64,000 nt of DNA from assembly GCA_017427265.1 (NCBI GenBank), contig JAFRTG010000021.1, positions 186,001-250,000 on the forward strand. The letters are read 5' to 3'. Both the position numbers and the translations under genes were made by a program. The stretch comes from Oscillospiraceae bacterium (lineage in GTDB: Bacteria > Bacillota > Clostridia > Oscillospirales > Ruminococcaceae). Position 1 is the stretch's first letter, and the number at the start of each line of letters is the position of its first letter. This document shows positions 42,531 through 51,316 of this stretch, piece after piece. The notes below the pieces were generated by a model, which had not been told where the DNA came from, made no database searches, and saw only the letters and a program-made list of their open reading frames with translations.

Positions 42531-42941
42531 ATGCGATTTCAAATGAAAAGCAAGCTGATACTGAAAAAATGGCAGAAGATCGTTCTGCTCTGTATTTTGC
42601 CGGTGGCCGCGGCCGGACTGCTCCTGCTGCTGAAGCAGCTCTACGCGGCATACATCATGCCGTATGTGCCGCCCTGCGTGCTGCGGACTTTGACCGGCCT
42701 GCAATGCCCGTCCTGCGGGATGACACACAGCGTCTTTGCATTGACACGGCTGGATCTCGCCGAATCGGTGCGGCAGAATCTCATGATCCCGCTTGCGGTG
42801 CTGGGCGTGCTGCTCCGCTATGCAGAGCTCTGGACGGAGGTGCTCGGCAAGCCGAAACGGCTGATTCCGCGCGGCAGGCTGTTCTGGCCGGGGGTGCTGG
42901 CATTCTGGCTGGGCTATGCTGTCCTGCGGAATCTGCTCTGA
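42531..42941 (+). CDS. DUF2752 membrane protein
   Basis: A 136-residue protein with three membrane segments and the hallmark CPSCGMTHSVFALTRLDLAESVRQNL, in which CPxCGxTR/H is the conserved core of DUF2752. Function is unknown. ATG 42531 follows GAGAGGGAG. The gene diverges from the DUF2975 operon and is followed 33 nt later by an unknown membrane-anchored protein. Confidence 0.87.
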   Translation: MRFQMKSKLILKKWQKIVLLCILPVAAAGLLLLLKQLYAAYIMPYVPPCVLRTLTGLQCPSCGMTHSVFALTRLDLAESVRQNLMIPLAVLGVLLRYAELWTEVLGKPKRLIPRGRLFWPGVLAFWLGYAVLRNLL

Positions 42942-42974
42942 CCGCATCCATACCACTTATAAGGAGAAACCACC

Positions 42975-43823
42975 ATGAAAGCATTCTGGAACAAATACAA
43001 AAAGCTGCTGATCGGGCTTGCGGCAGCGCTGATTCTGGCGGGCGGCTGGCTGCTGCTCTGGCACAGGGTCGGTACGCAGGTCGAGCACGCCGCCTATCGC
43101 TCAGCCTTTGAAAGCCTCGTCTATGACGGCGCATACTATAAAGAGTGTACGCTCGAAACCGTGCAGGACTACGTCCCGGAGGCGAAAGCAGTCGGCGAAG
43201 CGCTCTGCGGCACCGCACTCGGCTCGCTGCAGTTCCCGTCGGAGAGCGGGACGGTTACCTGCCCGCTCTATGCGTGCAAGGCGCTGGAGGACGCCGGCAA
43301 GGAGAAGGCAATCGTGCTGCTGAAAAAAGAGGAGGAATACCTCGCCTATGAGCTTTCCGGCTTTCAGTATCTCGACGGCGAACCGTCGGTCTGGGCGGTC
43401 TGCGCCTCCTACGGCATCGGCAAAGCGGCGGATATCGAATCGCTGACGCTCGCAGATGCCGACGGCAATGTGCAGGAAACAATCACAGATGCGGATGCTG
43501 TTTCCGATTTCTATGACAAATTCATCAAGCTGGGCGAATGCCTGACGGACGAAGAACTTTCACAGGCGTATCTGGATGCCTATACCGCAGAATTCGGCGA
43601 TGACGGCAAAATGCAGATTCAGAACGGCAAGCTCGAAGCGACCGATCAGGAGGCCTTTGACGCCGCCGCCGCATATTGGCACCGCGATGTGCTTTCCGTG
43701 ACAATCCGTCTGCGGAACGGCCTGATGATGCGGGACTGTCTGTACGCCCCGACACCGGGGATTTTTGCCGTATACGGCAACTATAAATTAACAGAACCTT
43801 TCTTTGAACTGAAAAAAACATGA
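42975..43823 (+). CDS. Membrane-anchored protein of unknown function
   Basis: A 282-residue protein with a basic N terminus, one membrane segment (about 11-30) and an outer domain. The outer part has CTLETVQDYVPEAKAVGEALCG, EEEYLAYELSGFQYLDGEP and VLSVTIRLRNGLMMRDCLYAPTPGIFAVYGNYKLT blocks, with several cysteines, but no recognised family. ATG 42975 follows AAGGAGAAA. It is probably cotranscribed with DUF2752. Confidence 0.68.
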   Translation: MKAFWNKYKKLLIGLAAALILAGGWLLLWHRVGTQVEHAAYRSAFESLVYDGAYYKECTLETVQDYVPEAKAVGEALCGTALGSLQFPSESGTVTCPLYACKALEDAGKEKAIVLLKKEEEYLAYELSGFQYLDGEPSVWAVCASYGIGKAADIESLTLADADGNVQETITDADAVSDFYDKFIKLGECLTDEELSQAYLDAYTAEFGDDGKMQIQNGKLEATDQEAFDAAAAYWHRDVLSVTIRLRNGLMMRDCLYAPTPGIFAVYGNYKLTEPFFELKKT

Positions 43824-43859
43824 AAGAATTATAAACACGAAAAATCCGTGCGGATTCTC

Positions 43860-43888
43860 TTGACATTGCACGAAAAATTGAGTATAAT
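43860..43888 (+). promoter_or_regulatory. Sigma-A promoter for TM2-domain gene
   Basis: Perfect TTGACA, 17 nt, perfect TATAAT: the strongest promoter match in the window. Confidence 0.9.
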
Positions 43889-43942
43889 ACAATCAGCGAA
43901 ATATGCATGGACGATTTCGTTCCCAAAGGAGGTTACAAAACT

Positions 43943-44647
43943 ATGTTTTGCAGAAATTGTGCAGAAGTCATGCTTGATACAGATATTACATGTCCGAATT
44001 GCGGCTTTGCAGCCGGAACCGGCGTCAAATTTTGCGCACAGTGCGGCTCTGAAACGCCGGCCGGCGCCGTGATCTGCGAAATCTGCGGAAACCCGGTCAG
44101 CTCCATTCCGATGGGCGGCCAGCAGGCGGCGCAGCAGCCGTTCCAGCAGGTGCAGCAGGCATTTCAGCAGGCGGCACAGCCGTTCCAGCAGGCATTCCGG
44201 CAGGCACAGCCGAATTTCCAGCAGCCGCAGCAGCCGTTCCAGCAGGCATCGCAGAGCTTCCAGCAGCCGTTTCAGCAGGCATCGCAGAGCTTCCAGCAGC
44301 CCGGTGCGCAGCAGTTCCGGTCTGCCGATCCGAATCAGGCGTTCGGCCAGCCGGGCAGCTATGCCCAGCCGAATACTTTCCAGCAGAATTCTGCCGGTCA
44401 GTACTATCAGAATGTGACCTACAAGTCCAAGGTCGGTGCAGGCTTGCTCGGCATCTTCCTGGGCTGCTTCGGCGCGCATAACTTCTATCTCGGCTATACA
44501 TCCAAAGCAGTCGTGCAGCTGCTTCTGACACTGCTCAGCTGCGGTACGCTTGCAATCATTTCGGAAATCTGGGGCCTCGTTGAGGGCATCATGATCCTGA
44601 CCGGCTCGATCAATCAGGACGGCAAGGGTCTCCCGCTGAAGGATTGA
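43943..44647 (+). CDS. Double zinc-ribbon, Gln-rich, TM2-domain membrane protein
   Basis: A 234-residue protein with two zinc ribbons (CRNCAEVMLDTDITCPNC and CAQCGSETPAGAVICEIC), a Gln/Phe/Pro linker (about 55-150) with repeats of PFQQA and SFQQ, and a C-terminal TM2 domain (about 165-225) with the LLGIFLGCFGAHNFYLGYTSKAVVQLLL pattern. TM2 proteins are small membrane proteins of unknown role. The linker repeats may vary in number by slippage. ATG 43943 follows AAAGGAGG. Confidence 0.85.
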   Translation: MFCRNCAEVMLDTDITCPNCGFAAGTGVKFCAQCGSETPAGAVICEICGNPVSSIPMGGQQAAQQPFQQVQQAFQQAAQPFQQAFRQAQPNFQQPQQPFQQASQSFQQPFQQASQSFQQPGAQQFRSADPNQAFGQPGSYAQPNTFQQNSAGQYYQNVTYKSKVGAGLLGIFLGCFGAHNFYLGYTSKAVVQLLLTLLSCGTLAIISEIWGLVEGIMILTGSINQDGKGLPLKD

Positions 44648-44802
44648 TTCTTCAGTAACTGTCACAAAAAGTGTGGAGAAATTCCACAGACATTCTCATC
44701 TTTCGTCACAGTTCCGACATATTATAGAGAAAAAATTCAGGTTCATTTAAGTTGCTTCCGGTATACTGTATTTAATTAAGGGGGAAGCCGCAGCGATGCG
44801 GT

Positions 44803-44844
44803 CAGTATCCGATACTGCCTTAAATCGTATCAGTAAGGGAGGCA
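44803..44844 (+). promoter_or_regulatory. Palindromic leader near the VTC ribosome site
   Basis: CAGTATCCGATACTG (44803-44817) is a 7+7 palindrome. Its right half can also pair with GTATC (44827-44831), and TGCCT (44816-44820) can pair with AGGCA (44840-44844), which overlaps the ribosome site GGGAGG. A -10-like TATACT lies at 44762-44767 without a clear -35. Confidence 0.35.
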
Positions 44845-44849
44845 TTGAT

Positions 44850-45608
44850 ATGGCAATCAGTACATTTCAGCGCCGGGAAGTCAAGTTTCTGCTTTCTATG
44901 GAGCAGTATGAAAAGCTGCTGCCCGTCGTGCACGAGCATATGAATCCTGACAAATTCTGTGTTGACGGAAAAGAGTACGGTATCTACAATCTCTATTACG
45001 ATACCCCGGATAATCTGCTGATCCGCAGATCAATCGAGAAACCTTATTATAAAGAAAAGCTCCGGCTGCGGAGCTACTATTCACCGGCTGCACCGGATGC
45101 ATCGGTCTTTCTGGAGGTCAAAAAGAAGATCGGCGGCATTGTGACCAAACGCAGAGTTTCAATGTCCCTGATTGACGCAGAGACCTATATTCAGACTCGT
45201 GTGAAGCCGCATTACGAACGCTTCATTGACCGTCAGGTCATCAAGGAGCTGGACGTCTTCCTGAATTTCTATGAATCCATTCAGCCGCGGCAGTATATCA
45301 GCTACCAGCGTGCTGCGTTTTTCGGTAAGGATGATCCCGAATTCCGTCTGACCTTCGACCGCCAGATCACCGCAAGAAGGTATGATCTTTCGCTCTCAAA
45401 GGCCAGCTACGGTGAGCAGATAATTCTGCCGGATCAGCGGCTGATGGAGATTAAGGTTCCCGGGTCGCTGCCGCTGTGGATGAGCCAGGCTCTCTCTGAG
45501 CTTGAGATCCGCAGAGTCAGCTTTTCCAAGTACGGGAACGCTTATAAGAACTTTATCCGCGAATCCATCGCAGAATCACAGAATGAAAGGAAGATTATCT
45601 ATGCATAA
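44850..45608 (+). CDS. VTC-domain polyphosphate polymerase-like protein
   Basis: The 252-residue protein is a soluble VTC-type tunnel enzyme: basic and acidic strand residues alternate as in triphosphate tunnel enzymes (RREVKFLL, EKLRLRSYY, VFLEVKKKIGGIVTKRRV, RLTFDRQITAR, LMEIKVPG). The yeast Vtc4 domain makes polyphosphate from ATP. Bacterial members next to DUF4956 membrane proteins are presumed to do the same, but this is inference. ATG 44850 follows AAGGGAGG. The stop overlaps the next start by 8 nt. Confidence 0.88.
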   Translation: MAISTFQRREVKFLLSMEQYEKLLPVVHEHMNPDKFCVDGKEYGIYNLYYDTPDNLLIRRSIEKPYYKEKLRLRSYYSPAAPDASVFLEVKKKIGGIVTKRRVSMSLIDAETYIQTRVKPHYERFIDRQVIKELDVFLNFYESIQPRQYISYQRAAFFGKDDPEFRLTFDRQITARRYDLSLSKASYGEQIILPDQRLMEIKVPGSLPLWMSQALSELEIRRVSFSKYGNAYKNFIRESIAESQNERKIIYA

Positions 45609-46377
45609 CCCCATTGCAGCAATGGCTGCAGCATTTGAAACTACCGACCTGTTCGCAAGACTCTTCAACGATCAGTCCCAGTACAATCTCGATTTCCCGG
45701 GTGTCGGGCAGGTGCTCGCGTGCATCCTGACCGCATTGGTGCTCGGAATCCTGATCGGACTGGTATACATGTTCACGCACCGCAAGACCGGTTATACGCA
45801 AAGCTATGTCATCGCAATGCCGATGCTCTCCGGTCTGGTGGCAACCATCATCGTCATGATGTGCCTGCTGGCCAACAGCACAACCGGCGTCACGGCTGCA
45901 ATTTCCCTGACGGGCGCATTCTCACTGGTGCGGTTCCGTTCCGCGCCCGGCGATCCGCGGGATATCGCATATGTCTTTTTCGCAATGGTAATGGGCACGG
46001 TCTGCGGCATCGGATTTATCGGCTATGCCTGCCTGATTTTCGTGATTATGGCTGCAGCACTGATTCTCTTCAATCTGCTGAATTTTGCAGCACCGAAAAC
46101 CCAGGATATGACGCTGAAGGTCACAATCCCGGAAGACCTCAACTACAACGGACTCTTTGACAAGGTGTTTGAAAAATATACCACCAATCATCTGCTCCGC
46201 CGCGTTAAGACCACTGATTTCGGTACGCTGTTTGATCTGATCTATTCTGTGCGTGTCAGAAACGACGCCGATCAGAAGAAGTTCATCGATGATATCCGTG
46301 CGCTGAACGGCAACCTCAACGTCACGCTGGTGCTCTATAAATACGATGACCAGATCTATGATACCAAACAAAAATAA
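45601..46377 (+). CDS. DUF4956 membrane protein
   Basis: A 258-residue protein with a short outer N terminus, four membrane segments (about 38-170) and a cytoplasmic C-terminal domain (about 170-258). The blocks TGVTAAISLTGAFSLVRFRSAPGDPRDIAYVFFAM and IDDIRALNGNLNVTLVLY are family hallmarks. It is regularly coded next to VTC enzymes and may be the channel or anchor for polyphosphate. The start overlaps the VTC gene by 8 nt. A terminator at 46388-46421 follows. Confidence 0.9.
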   Translation: MHNPIAAMAAAFETTDLFARLFNDQSQYNLDFPGVGQVLACILTALVLGILIGLVYMFTHRKTGYTQSYVIAMPMLSGLVATIIVMMCLLANSTTGVTAAISLTGAFSLVRFRSAPGDPRDIAYVFFAMVMGTVCGIGFIGYACLIFVIMAAALILFNLLNFAAPKTQDMTLKVTIPEDLNYNGLFDKVFEKYTTNHLLRRVKTTDFGTLFDLIYSVRVRNDADQKKFIDDIRALNGNLNVTLVLYKYDDQIYDTKQK

Positions 46378-46387
46378 GCAATTTCCG

Positions 46388-46421
46388 AAAAAGACTGAGG
46401 TACATACTCCTCGGTCTTTTT
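46388..46421 (+). terminator. Terminator after DUF4956 gene
   Basis: AAAAGACTGAGG, 8-nt loop, CCTCGGTCTTTTTC. It may reduce transcription of the next gene. Confidence 0.85.
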
Positions 46422-46456
46422 CTGCATATGAACGAAAACAGGGAGGATTTTGATCC

Positions 46457-47884
46457 ATGAAACAGAATAAACCTAAGCGTTATGCTGCACTGCTTGCAGC
46501 ATTCCTGATGCTTTGCCCGCTGACAGCCTGCGGCAGCACGGAATCACCGGCAGCTGACCCGCAGGAAAGTATCTCTGAAAGCTCCGCCGACGCGGAGGAC
46601 AGCATCGAAACGGAACCGGAGGAAGACGAAAGCAAGTCCGCGGAAACAGAGGCTAAAACCGAAAAGAATACCAAGGAAACCGACAAAGCCAAAACGACCG
46701 AAAAGGCCAAGGAGGGCAAAACAGAAAAAACAACAGCCGCTGCCGACAGCAAGAACAATAAAACCGGAAGCACCGCTGCAGCACCTGCCAAAACCGATGC
46801 GCCCAAGAACGGCGGAAAAACCGGCCAGACAACTACGGCTCCTGCGAAAACAACAACCGCGCCCGCAACAACTGTGACAGACGATGACGAGGATCCGGAG
46901 GACGAGGTCAAGCCAACCAAATATATCTATCTGGAAGATACGAGTGCAAAATATTCCGGTGACGGCATCACCGTCAGCGGCAGCACGATCACGATCGGCA
47001 AGGGCGGCACCTACGAGATCTCCGGCACGCTCTCGAACGGTCAGATCTATATTGAAACCGACAAGAAAAAGGTTAAGCTGCACCTGAACAATGCCAGCAT
47101 TACGAACAAGGCGGGTTCAGCGATCAACTGTCAGGCGGCGAAAAAGCTGACGATCTACTCCATGCCGGGTACCGTCAATTATCTTGAGGACGGCGGCACA
47201 CACGATCTGGACAAGGGCACGGTCTTTTCTGAGGACACGGTCTCTGTCAAGGGCGACGGCGAGCTGAACATCAAGGCGAACTACGCGCACGGCATCCAGA
47301 GCGATGACGATATCGTCATCAACAGCGGCACGGTCAATATTTCCGCTGCAAAATCCTGCCTGCACTCAAATGACGGCATTGAGATCAACGGCGGCGTGCT
47401 TTATTGCGACGGCGGCACAAACGGCATCAAAACGGACGGCTACATCAACATCATGGGCGGCTCGTCGGTGTTTATCGGCGGTACCCGTGAGGAAAAGGGC
47501 GCAATCTACTGCGACGGCTCGCTGACAGTCACGGGCGGCAGCTTCTGGGCAATCGGCAACACCTGCACGATGCCGGATGCTTCGACGACGACTGCAAATG
47601 TCATCGGCATGATGTTCCCGAACTCGCAGCCTGCGGAAACGCTGGTGAATGTGTCGATCGGCGGCAGTACGCTGTTCACGATGACGTCTCCGCGCAACTT
47701 TAAGTATGTTGTGTATGCCGGACCGGATCTGCTGACAAACGGCGAATATGCGGTCAGCTACGGCGGCACGGCAGAGGGCGGCTCGTTTGATAAGTATATT
47801 TATCGCGGCGGCAGCTATTCCGGCGGAAAAGACGGCGGCAGCTTTACCGCTGACAATACCGTCAAAATCTACACGGTACAGTAA
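46457..47884 (+). CDS. Lipoprotein with carbohydrate-binding-like beta-helix domain (DUF4353-like)
   Basis: The 475-residue product has a signal peptide and lipobox LTAC, a long charged Glu/Lys/Thr linker (about 30-155), and a right-handed beta-helix-like domain (about 155-475) built of Gly/Asn-rich rungs such as GITVSGSTITIGKGGTYEISG, DDIVINSGTVNISAAKSCLHSNDGIEINGG and GGTNGIKTDGYINI. This pattern is that of the DUF4353 proteins that often follow VTC/CotH genes. The domain should sit outside the cell. It probably works with the VTC-DUF4956 pair, but a terminator lies between them. Confidence 0.82.
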   Translation: MKQNKPKRYAALLAAFLMLCPLTACGSTESPAADPQESISESSADAEDSIETEPEEDESKSAETEAKTEKNTKETDKAKTTEKAKEGKTEKTTAAADSKNNKTGSTAAAPAKTDAPKNGGKTGQTTTAPAKTTTAPATTVTDDDEDPEDEVKPTKYIYLEDTSAKYSGDGITVSGSTITIGKGGTYEISGTLSNGQIYIETDKKKVKLHLNNASITNKAGSAINCQAAKKLTIYSMPGTVNYLEDGGTHDLDKGTVFSEDTVSVKGDGELNIKANYAHGIQSDDDIVINSGTVNISAAKSCLHSNDGIEINGGVLYCDGGTNGIKTDGYINIMGGSSVFIGGTREEKGAIYCDGSLTVTGGSFWAIGNTCTMPDASTTTANVIGMMFPNSQPAETLVNVSIGGSTLFTMTSPRNFKYVVYAGPDLLTNGEYAVSYGGTAEGGSFDKYIYRGGSYSGGKDGGSFTADNTVKIYTVQ

Positions 47885-47896
47885 AAATTGAATATA

Positions 47897-47934
47897 GAAA
47901 AAGGCGCTGACTGAAAAAAGTCGGCGCCTTTTTG
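47897..47934 (+). terminator. Terminator of beta-helix lipoprotein gene
   Basis: AAAAGGCGCTGACT, 6-nt loop, AGTCGGCGCCTTTTT. Confidence 0.9.
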
Positions 47935-48024
47935 CGTGCGGGAGCTCCCCGCTGCCGGCAGCTGTTTTATCAAATTGCTGAGTTTTGACGGCAGTTTTGG
48001 CGTTGTATTTGTCAGCCCAAAGTC

Positions 48025-48053
48025 TTGCATTTCCGACAAATTTATGCTATGAT
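48025..48053 (+). promoter_or_regulatory. Sigma-A promoter for lipoprotein gene
   Basis: TTGCAT, 17 nt, TATGAT preceded by TGC. Confidence 0.75.
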
Positions 48054-48117
48054 ATAGTTGCGGCAGAATCGGATATCCGGTTTTGCCGCAGTTACCCGGA
48101 AAAGGAGATAGAAAAAT

Positions 48118-48867
48118 ATGAACAAAAGAAAAAATCTTGCAGTATTTTGCGCAGGAATCTGCCTGTCTGCCCTGCTGACAGGCTGCACCGGTACCCGGAC
48201 GGATTCTGCGCCGACGCAGTCTGCGGCAGAGACCGAGGATGTGCAGGCGACGGAAGCGCCGCAGACGGAAGCACCCGCTGCGGAAACGATCCCGGAGCAG
48301 ACCGAACCCGAAGCACCTGTGACCGAAGCACCCGTCCAGGAAACTGTTCCTGCGACGACCGCTCTGCCCAGAGAGGACGGCGATACCAAGATCCTCTGGA
48401 GCGAGCGCGGTCTTGATGCACGGCAGGTCAATGACGAAAACGGCTACGGCACAGAGCTGAAATTCGGGGAAACCTATCTGGAATGGAAGCTCGACGGCTT
48501 CAACGGTCAGCTGGACGACAGCGCGGCAAACGTCATTGCGATGGACGCGGATTTCAGCTATAACGGTACGCTCGCCGTCAACGGCATTGTGACTGTTTTG
48601 CCTGCAAGTGATCCCGATAACCCGAATATGCTGTATCTGCGCGTCGATAACCAGGGCGATTTCCCGTATTTCTTGCAGGATTACCGCGAGCGCGGAAAGT
48701 ATATCATTGAAAATTCCCGCGACGTATTCCCGATGCTCGGTCTGGAGGATCCGCCGGTCGAAACGCAGTACGAGGTCGCGGTTTCGGTATCCGTATCCAA
48801 GCTGCATATCCATATGCGCGACGGCGGATATGACACGATCCGTGTAACCGCTGCGTCGAAACGTTAA
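48118..48867 (+). CDS. Lipoprotein of unknown function
   Basis: A 249-residue protein with signal peptide and lipobox LTGC, a Thr/Glu/Ala/Pro linker (about 25-85), and a C-terminal beta-rich domain (about 90-249) with YLEWKLDGFNGQLDDSAANV and YEVAVSVSVSKLHIHMRDGGYDTIRV. No family is recognised. ATG 48118 follows AAAAGGAGA. The GH5 gene downstream has its own promoter, so the two need not be coexpressed. Confidence 0.72.
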   Translation: MNKRKNLAVFCAGICLSALLTGCTGTRTDSAPTQSAAETEDVQATEAPQTEAPAAETIPEQTEPEAPVTEAPVQETVPATTALPREDGDTKILWSERGLDARQVNDENGYGTELKFGETYLEWKLDGFNGQLDDSAANVIAMDADFSYNGTLAVNGIVTVLPASDPDNPNMLYLRVDNQGDFPYFLQDYRERGKYIIENSRDVFPMLGLEDPPVETQYEVAVSVSVSKLHIHMRDGGYDTIRVTAASKR

Positions 48868-48878
48868 CAAAATATCTA

Positions 48879-48907
48879 TTGAAGTTCTGTGCCGGTTGTG
48901 GTATACT
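48879..48907 (+). promoter_or_regulatory. Sigma-A promoter for GH5 gene
   Basis: TTGAAG, 17 nt, TATACT. Confidence 0.7.
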
Positions 48908-48964
48908 GATAGACGGTGCATCAGAGACATGCACCGGATCATGTATATGACGGGGGTATTCTGA

Positions 48965-50245
48965 ATGAATTTGTGCAGACGGGCGGCCGCAGTTCTGACG
49001 GCTGCTGCGCTGCTGTTCTGCGCCGGATGCGATGCAGCCGGATCGCGGCCGGCAGAATCGTCTGTTCCGGAGCAGACGGTTCCGGAAACATCCGCCGCAG
49101 AGGTTTCTGTACCGGAAAATGTGCTCGGCGCGCCGAGCGATCTGGTTCCGGAAATCACGGTGGACAAATATGCAGTACCGGAGAATGAGGGCATGGATTT
49201 TATCAGGGAACTGAAGGTCGGCTGGAATCTCGGCAATACATTCGATGCGTCGGATGTCAGGAGTATTTCTTCCGGCAGTGAGATGGACTATGAAAAAGCG
49301 TGGTGCGGTCAGATCACAACGAAACAGAATATTGCTGCGATCAAAGCCGCCGGCTTTCAGACTGTCCGGATCCCGGTTTCGTGGCATAACCATGTAGATG
49401 CGGAATTCCGCATTGCAGCGGACTGGATGGCGCGTGTGAAGGAGGTCGCGGACTGGTGCCGCGAATTTGACTTATACGTCATTATCAACACGCATCATGA
49501 CAATGCAGAAGATTTTTACTATCCGGATTCCGCACATGCGGAAAGCTCAAAAAAATATCTGACGGCGGTCTGGACACAGATCGCTGAGACCTTCCGGGAT
49601 TATGATACACATCTGATTCTGGAATCGCTGAATGAGCCGCGGCTCGTCGGGACAAGCTATGAGTGGTCGCTGGATGCGGACAACGAACAGTGCAAAGACG
49701 CTGTCAGCTGCATCAATACGCTGAATCAGCTGTTTGTGGATACGGTGCGTGCTTCGGGCGGCAACAACGCGGAGCGCTGGCTGCTCTGTCCGGGCTATGC
49801 GGCCTCTGCGGACGGCGTATCGCATCCGGACTTTCGTGTGCCGGATGATCCGGCCGGCAGGGTGATCGTTTCCGTTCATGCCTATACGCCCTATAATTTT
49901 GCACTGAACAAGGCCGGGACAAAGGAATGGTCTCCGGACGATCCGGCCGATACCGGCGAGATTCTGGATCTGATGGATATGCTCTACGGCACATTTGTGC
50001 TGCAGGGGATCCCGGTGCTGATCGGAGAATTCGGTGCGCTGAACAAGGATAATCTGGAAGCGCGCGTTGCATTTTCCGCTTTTTATACCAGAGCTGCGCG
50101 GTCGCGCGGCATTTCCTGCCTGTGGTGGGATAACAACGCATTTGCAGGCTCCGGAGAGAACTTCGGATTGCTGTACCGGCGCGGATCGACATTTCCGTAT
50201 CCGGAAATCGTACAGGGACTGATGAAGGGAAGCAGTCCCGAATAA
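48965..50245 (+). CDS. Lipid-anchored GH5 endo-beta-glucanase (GH5_4-like)
   Basis: The 426-residue product has a signal peptide and lipobox FCAGC (Cys22), a Pro/Glu/Ser spacer (about 25-75) and a GH5 catalytic domain (about 78-420). Family sites are VGWNLGNTFD at the start, VRIPVSWHNH, LESLNEPR with acid/base E224, and LIGEFGA with nucleophile E355. GH5_4 members act on cellulose, xyloglucan or mixed glucans. Unlike the other hydrolases here it has no dockerin, so it is held on the cell surface by lipid rather than on the cellulosome. It may process oligosaccharides released by the complex. Confidence 0.91.
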   Translation: MNLCRRAAAVLTAAALLFCAGCDAAGSRPAESSVPEQTVPETSAAEVSVPENVLGAPSDLVPEITVDKYAVPENEGMDFIRELKVGWNLGNTFDASDVRSISSGSEMDYEKAWCGQITTKQNIAAIKAAGFQTVRIPVSWHNHVDAEFRIAADWMARVKEVADWCREFDLYVIINTHHDNAEDFYYPDSAHAESSKKYLTAVWTQIAETFRDYDTHLILESLNEPRLVGTSYEWSLDADNEQCKDAVSCINTLNQLFVDTVRASGGNNAERWLLCPGYAASADGVSHPDFRVPDDPAGRVIVSVHAYTPYNFALNKAGTKEWSPDDPADTGEILDLMDMLYGTFVLQGIPVLIGEFGALNKDNLEARVAFSAFYTRAARSRGISCLWWDNNAFAGSGENFGLLYRRGSTFPYPEIVQGLMKGSSPE

Positions 50246-50284
50246 TCCGGCCGGATTTTCATCAAACAGAATCGGGGGGTTGTA

Positions 50285-51202
50285 ATGAAAGAATATATTT
50301 TACCGGCTTTGCTGTGCATCGGCGCGTGTTTTCTGATCGGCTGTGCAGAGTCATCCGAACCTGAAAACACCGCACAGACTGAAACGACAGCTGCGGCTGT
50401 CACGACCGTCACCACGACGGTGACAACGACAACGGAAACGACGACGGTCACAACGACAACCAAACCCGACTACGTGCTTGCGGAGAATATTGTGCCGGAG
50501 ATTGATCCTGCGACGCTCCGCACGACAAAATGCAAGGTAAAGCTGACAAATCAGGGCGAGGACAACCAGCCGTATACGAAAAATTACCGGATCCTCGATC
50601 ATGAAACAGGGCAGGAGCTGCGGCTGATTTCCGAGGACGACAAACCGAAGAGCAGCGCGGCGGAGGGTGTGATGGGTCCCGGCGGCTGGACGGAAATCAA
50701 TGCCGACTGGGAAAAGCGCTACGGCTCGCTGCAGGACGGCCTGTATCTGCTTGAGATTGAGCTTGAGCAGGTGGCGGATGCCGACAGCGCAGAGGATTCC
50801 GATGCGGAGCCGGTGATGCTCCGGAAGGTCGTGCGTGCGGATCTGGAGATTGATTCTGCGGGATTTGAACCGCGGCTTTCCATTGATCCCGCGACGGTCA
50901 CGCCGCAGGGCTGTACGCTGACGGTGAAGAACTCGCCGGATACCGGCCGCTCTTATTCGATGGTGTACCGGCTGTATGACGAATCTGTGACGCCGCGCAG
51001 AGAGCTGCTGCGGGAGCTCGACGAAGATGCCAGAATCGCCGGAAACTATCATATGGATCCCGGCGGAACGCTGACGCTGACCTATAACTGGCGGGAGACC
51101 TACGGCTCGCTGCTGGAGGGCACCTATGTCATTGAGATTGACCTGCTGCCTGAGGACGGTACGCCTGCCAAGGCCTACTGCGCAACCTTTGTGATTGAAT
51201 AA
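50285..51202 (+). CDS. Lipoprotein with two bacterial Ig-like domains
   Basis: A 305-residue protein with signal peptide and lipobox LIGC, a Thr-rich linker (about 35-62) and two similar beta domains (about 75-190 and 200-305). Each has a NYRILDHETGQELR / VYRLYDESVTPRRELL strand and ends W..RYGSLQDGLYLLEIEL / W.ETYGSLLEGTYVIEIDL, the pattern of the small Ig-like domains found in Clostridia lipoproteins. Function is unknown. The ribosome site is GGGGGG before ATG 50285. A terminator follows. Confidence 0.8.
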   Translation: MKEYILPALLCIGACFLIGCAESSEPENTAQTETTAAAVTTVTTTVTTTTETTTVTTTTKPDYVLAENIVPEIDPATLRTTKCKVKLTNQGEDNQPYTKNYRILDHETGQELRLISEDDKPKSSAAEGVMGPGGWTEINADWEKRYGSLQDGLYLLEIELEQVADADSAEDSDAEPVMLRKVVRADLEIDSAGFEPRLSIDPATVTPQGCTLTVKNSPDTGRSYSMVYRLYDESVTPRRELLRELDEDARIAGNYHMDPGGTLTLTYNWRETYGSLLEGTYVIEIDLLPEDGTPAKAYCATFVIE

Positions 51203-51217
51203 ACTGATTTTATAAGC

Positions 51218-51255
51218 GAAGGCGCCGATGCTGAAACCGGCGCCTTCGACTTTTA
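51218..51255 (+). terminator. Terminator between Ig-like lipoprotein and pectate lyase genes
   Basis: GAAGGCGCCG, 10-nt loop, CGGCGCCTTC, then GACTTTTAT; it lies between convergent genes. Confidence 0.8.
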
Positions 51256-51316
51256 TCTTAAAAATGCATTTCCCCTCTTTTGATGAAAAGCGGGATTCCA
51301 AAGGGATTATATCCCT

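Noticed and set aside
44739-44767. Sigma-A promoter before the VTC gene
   Set aside because: TATACT is good but no -35 hexamer fits at 16-18 nt; recorded only as a -10-like site.
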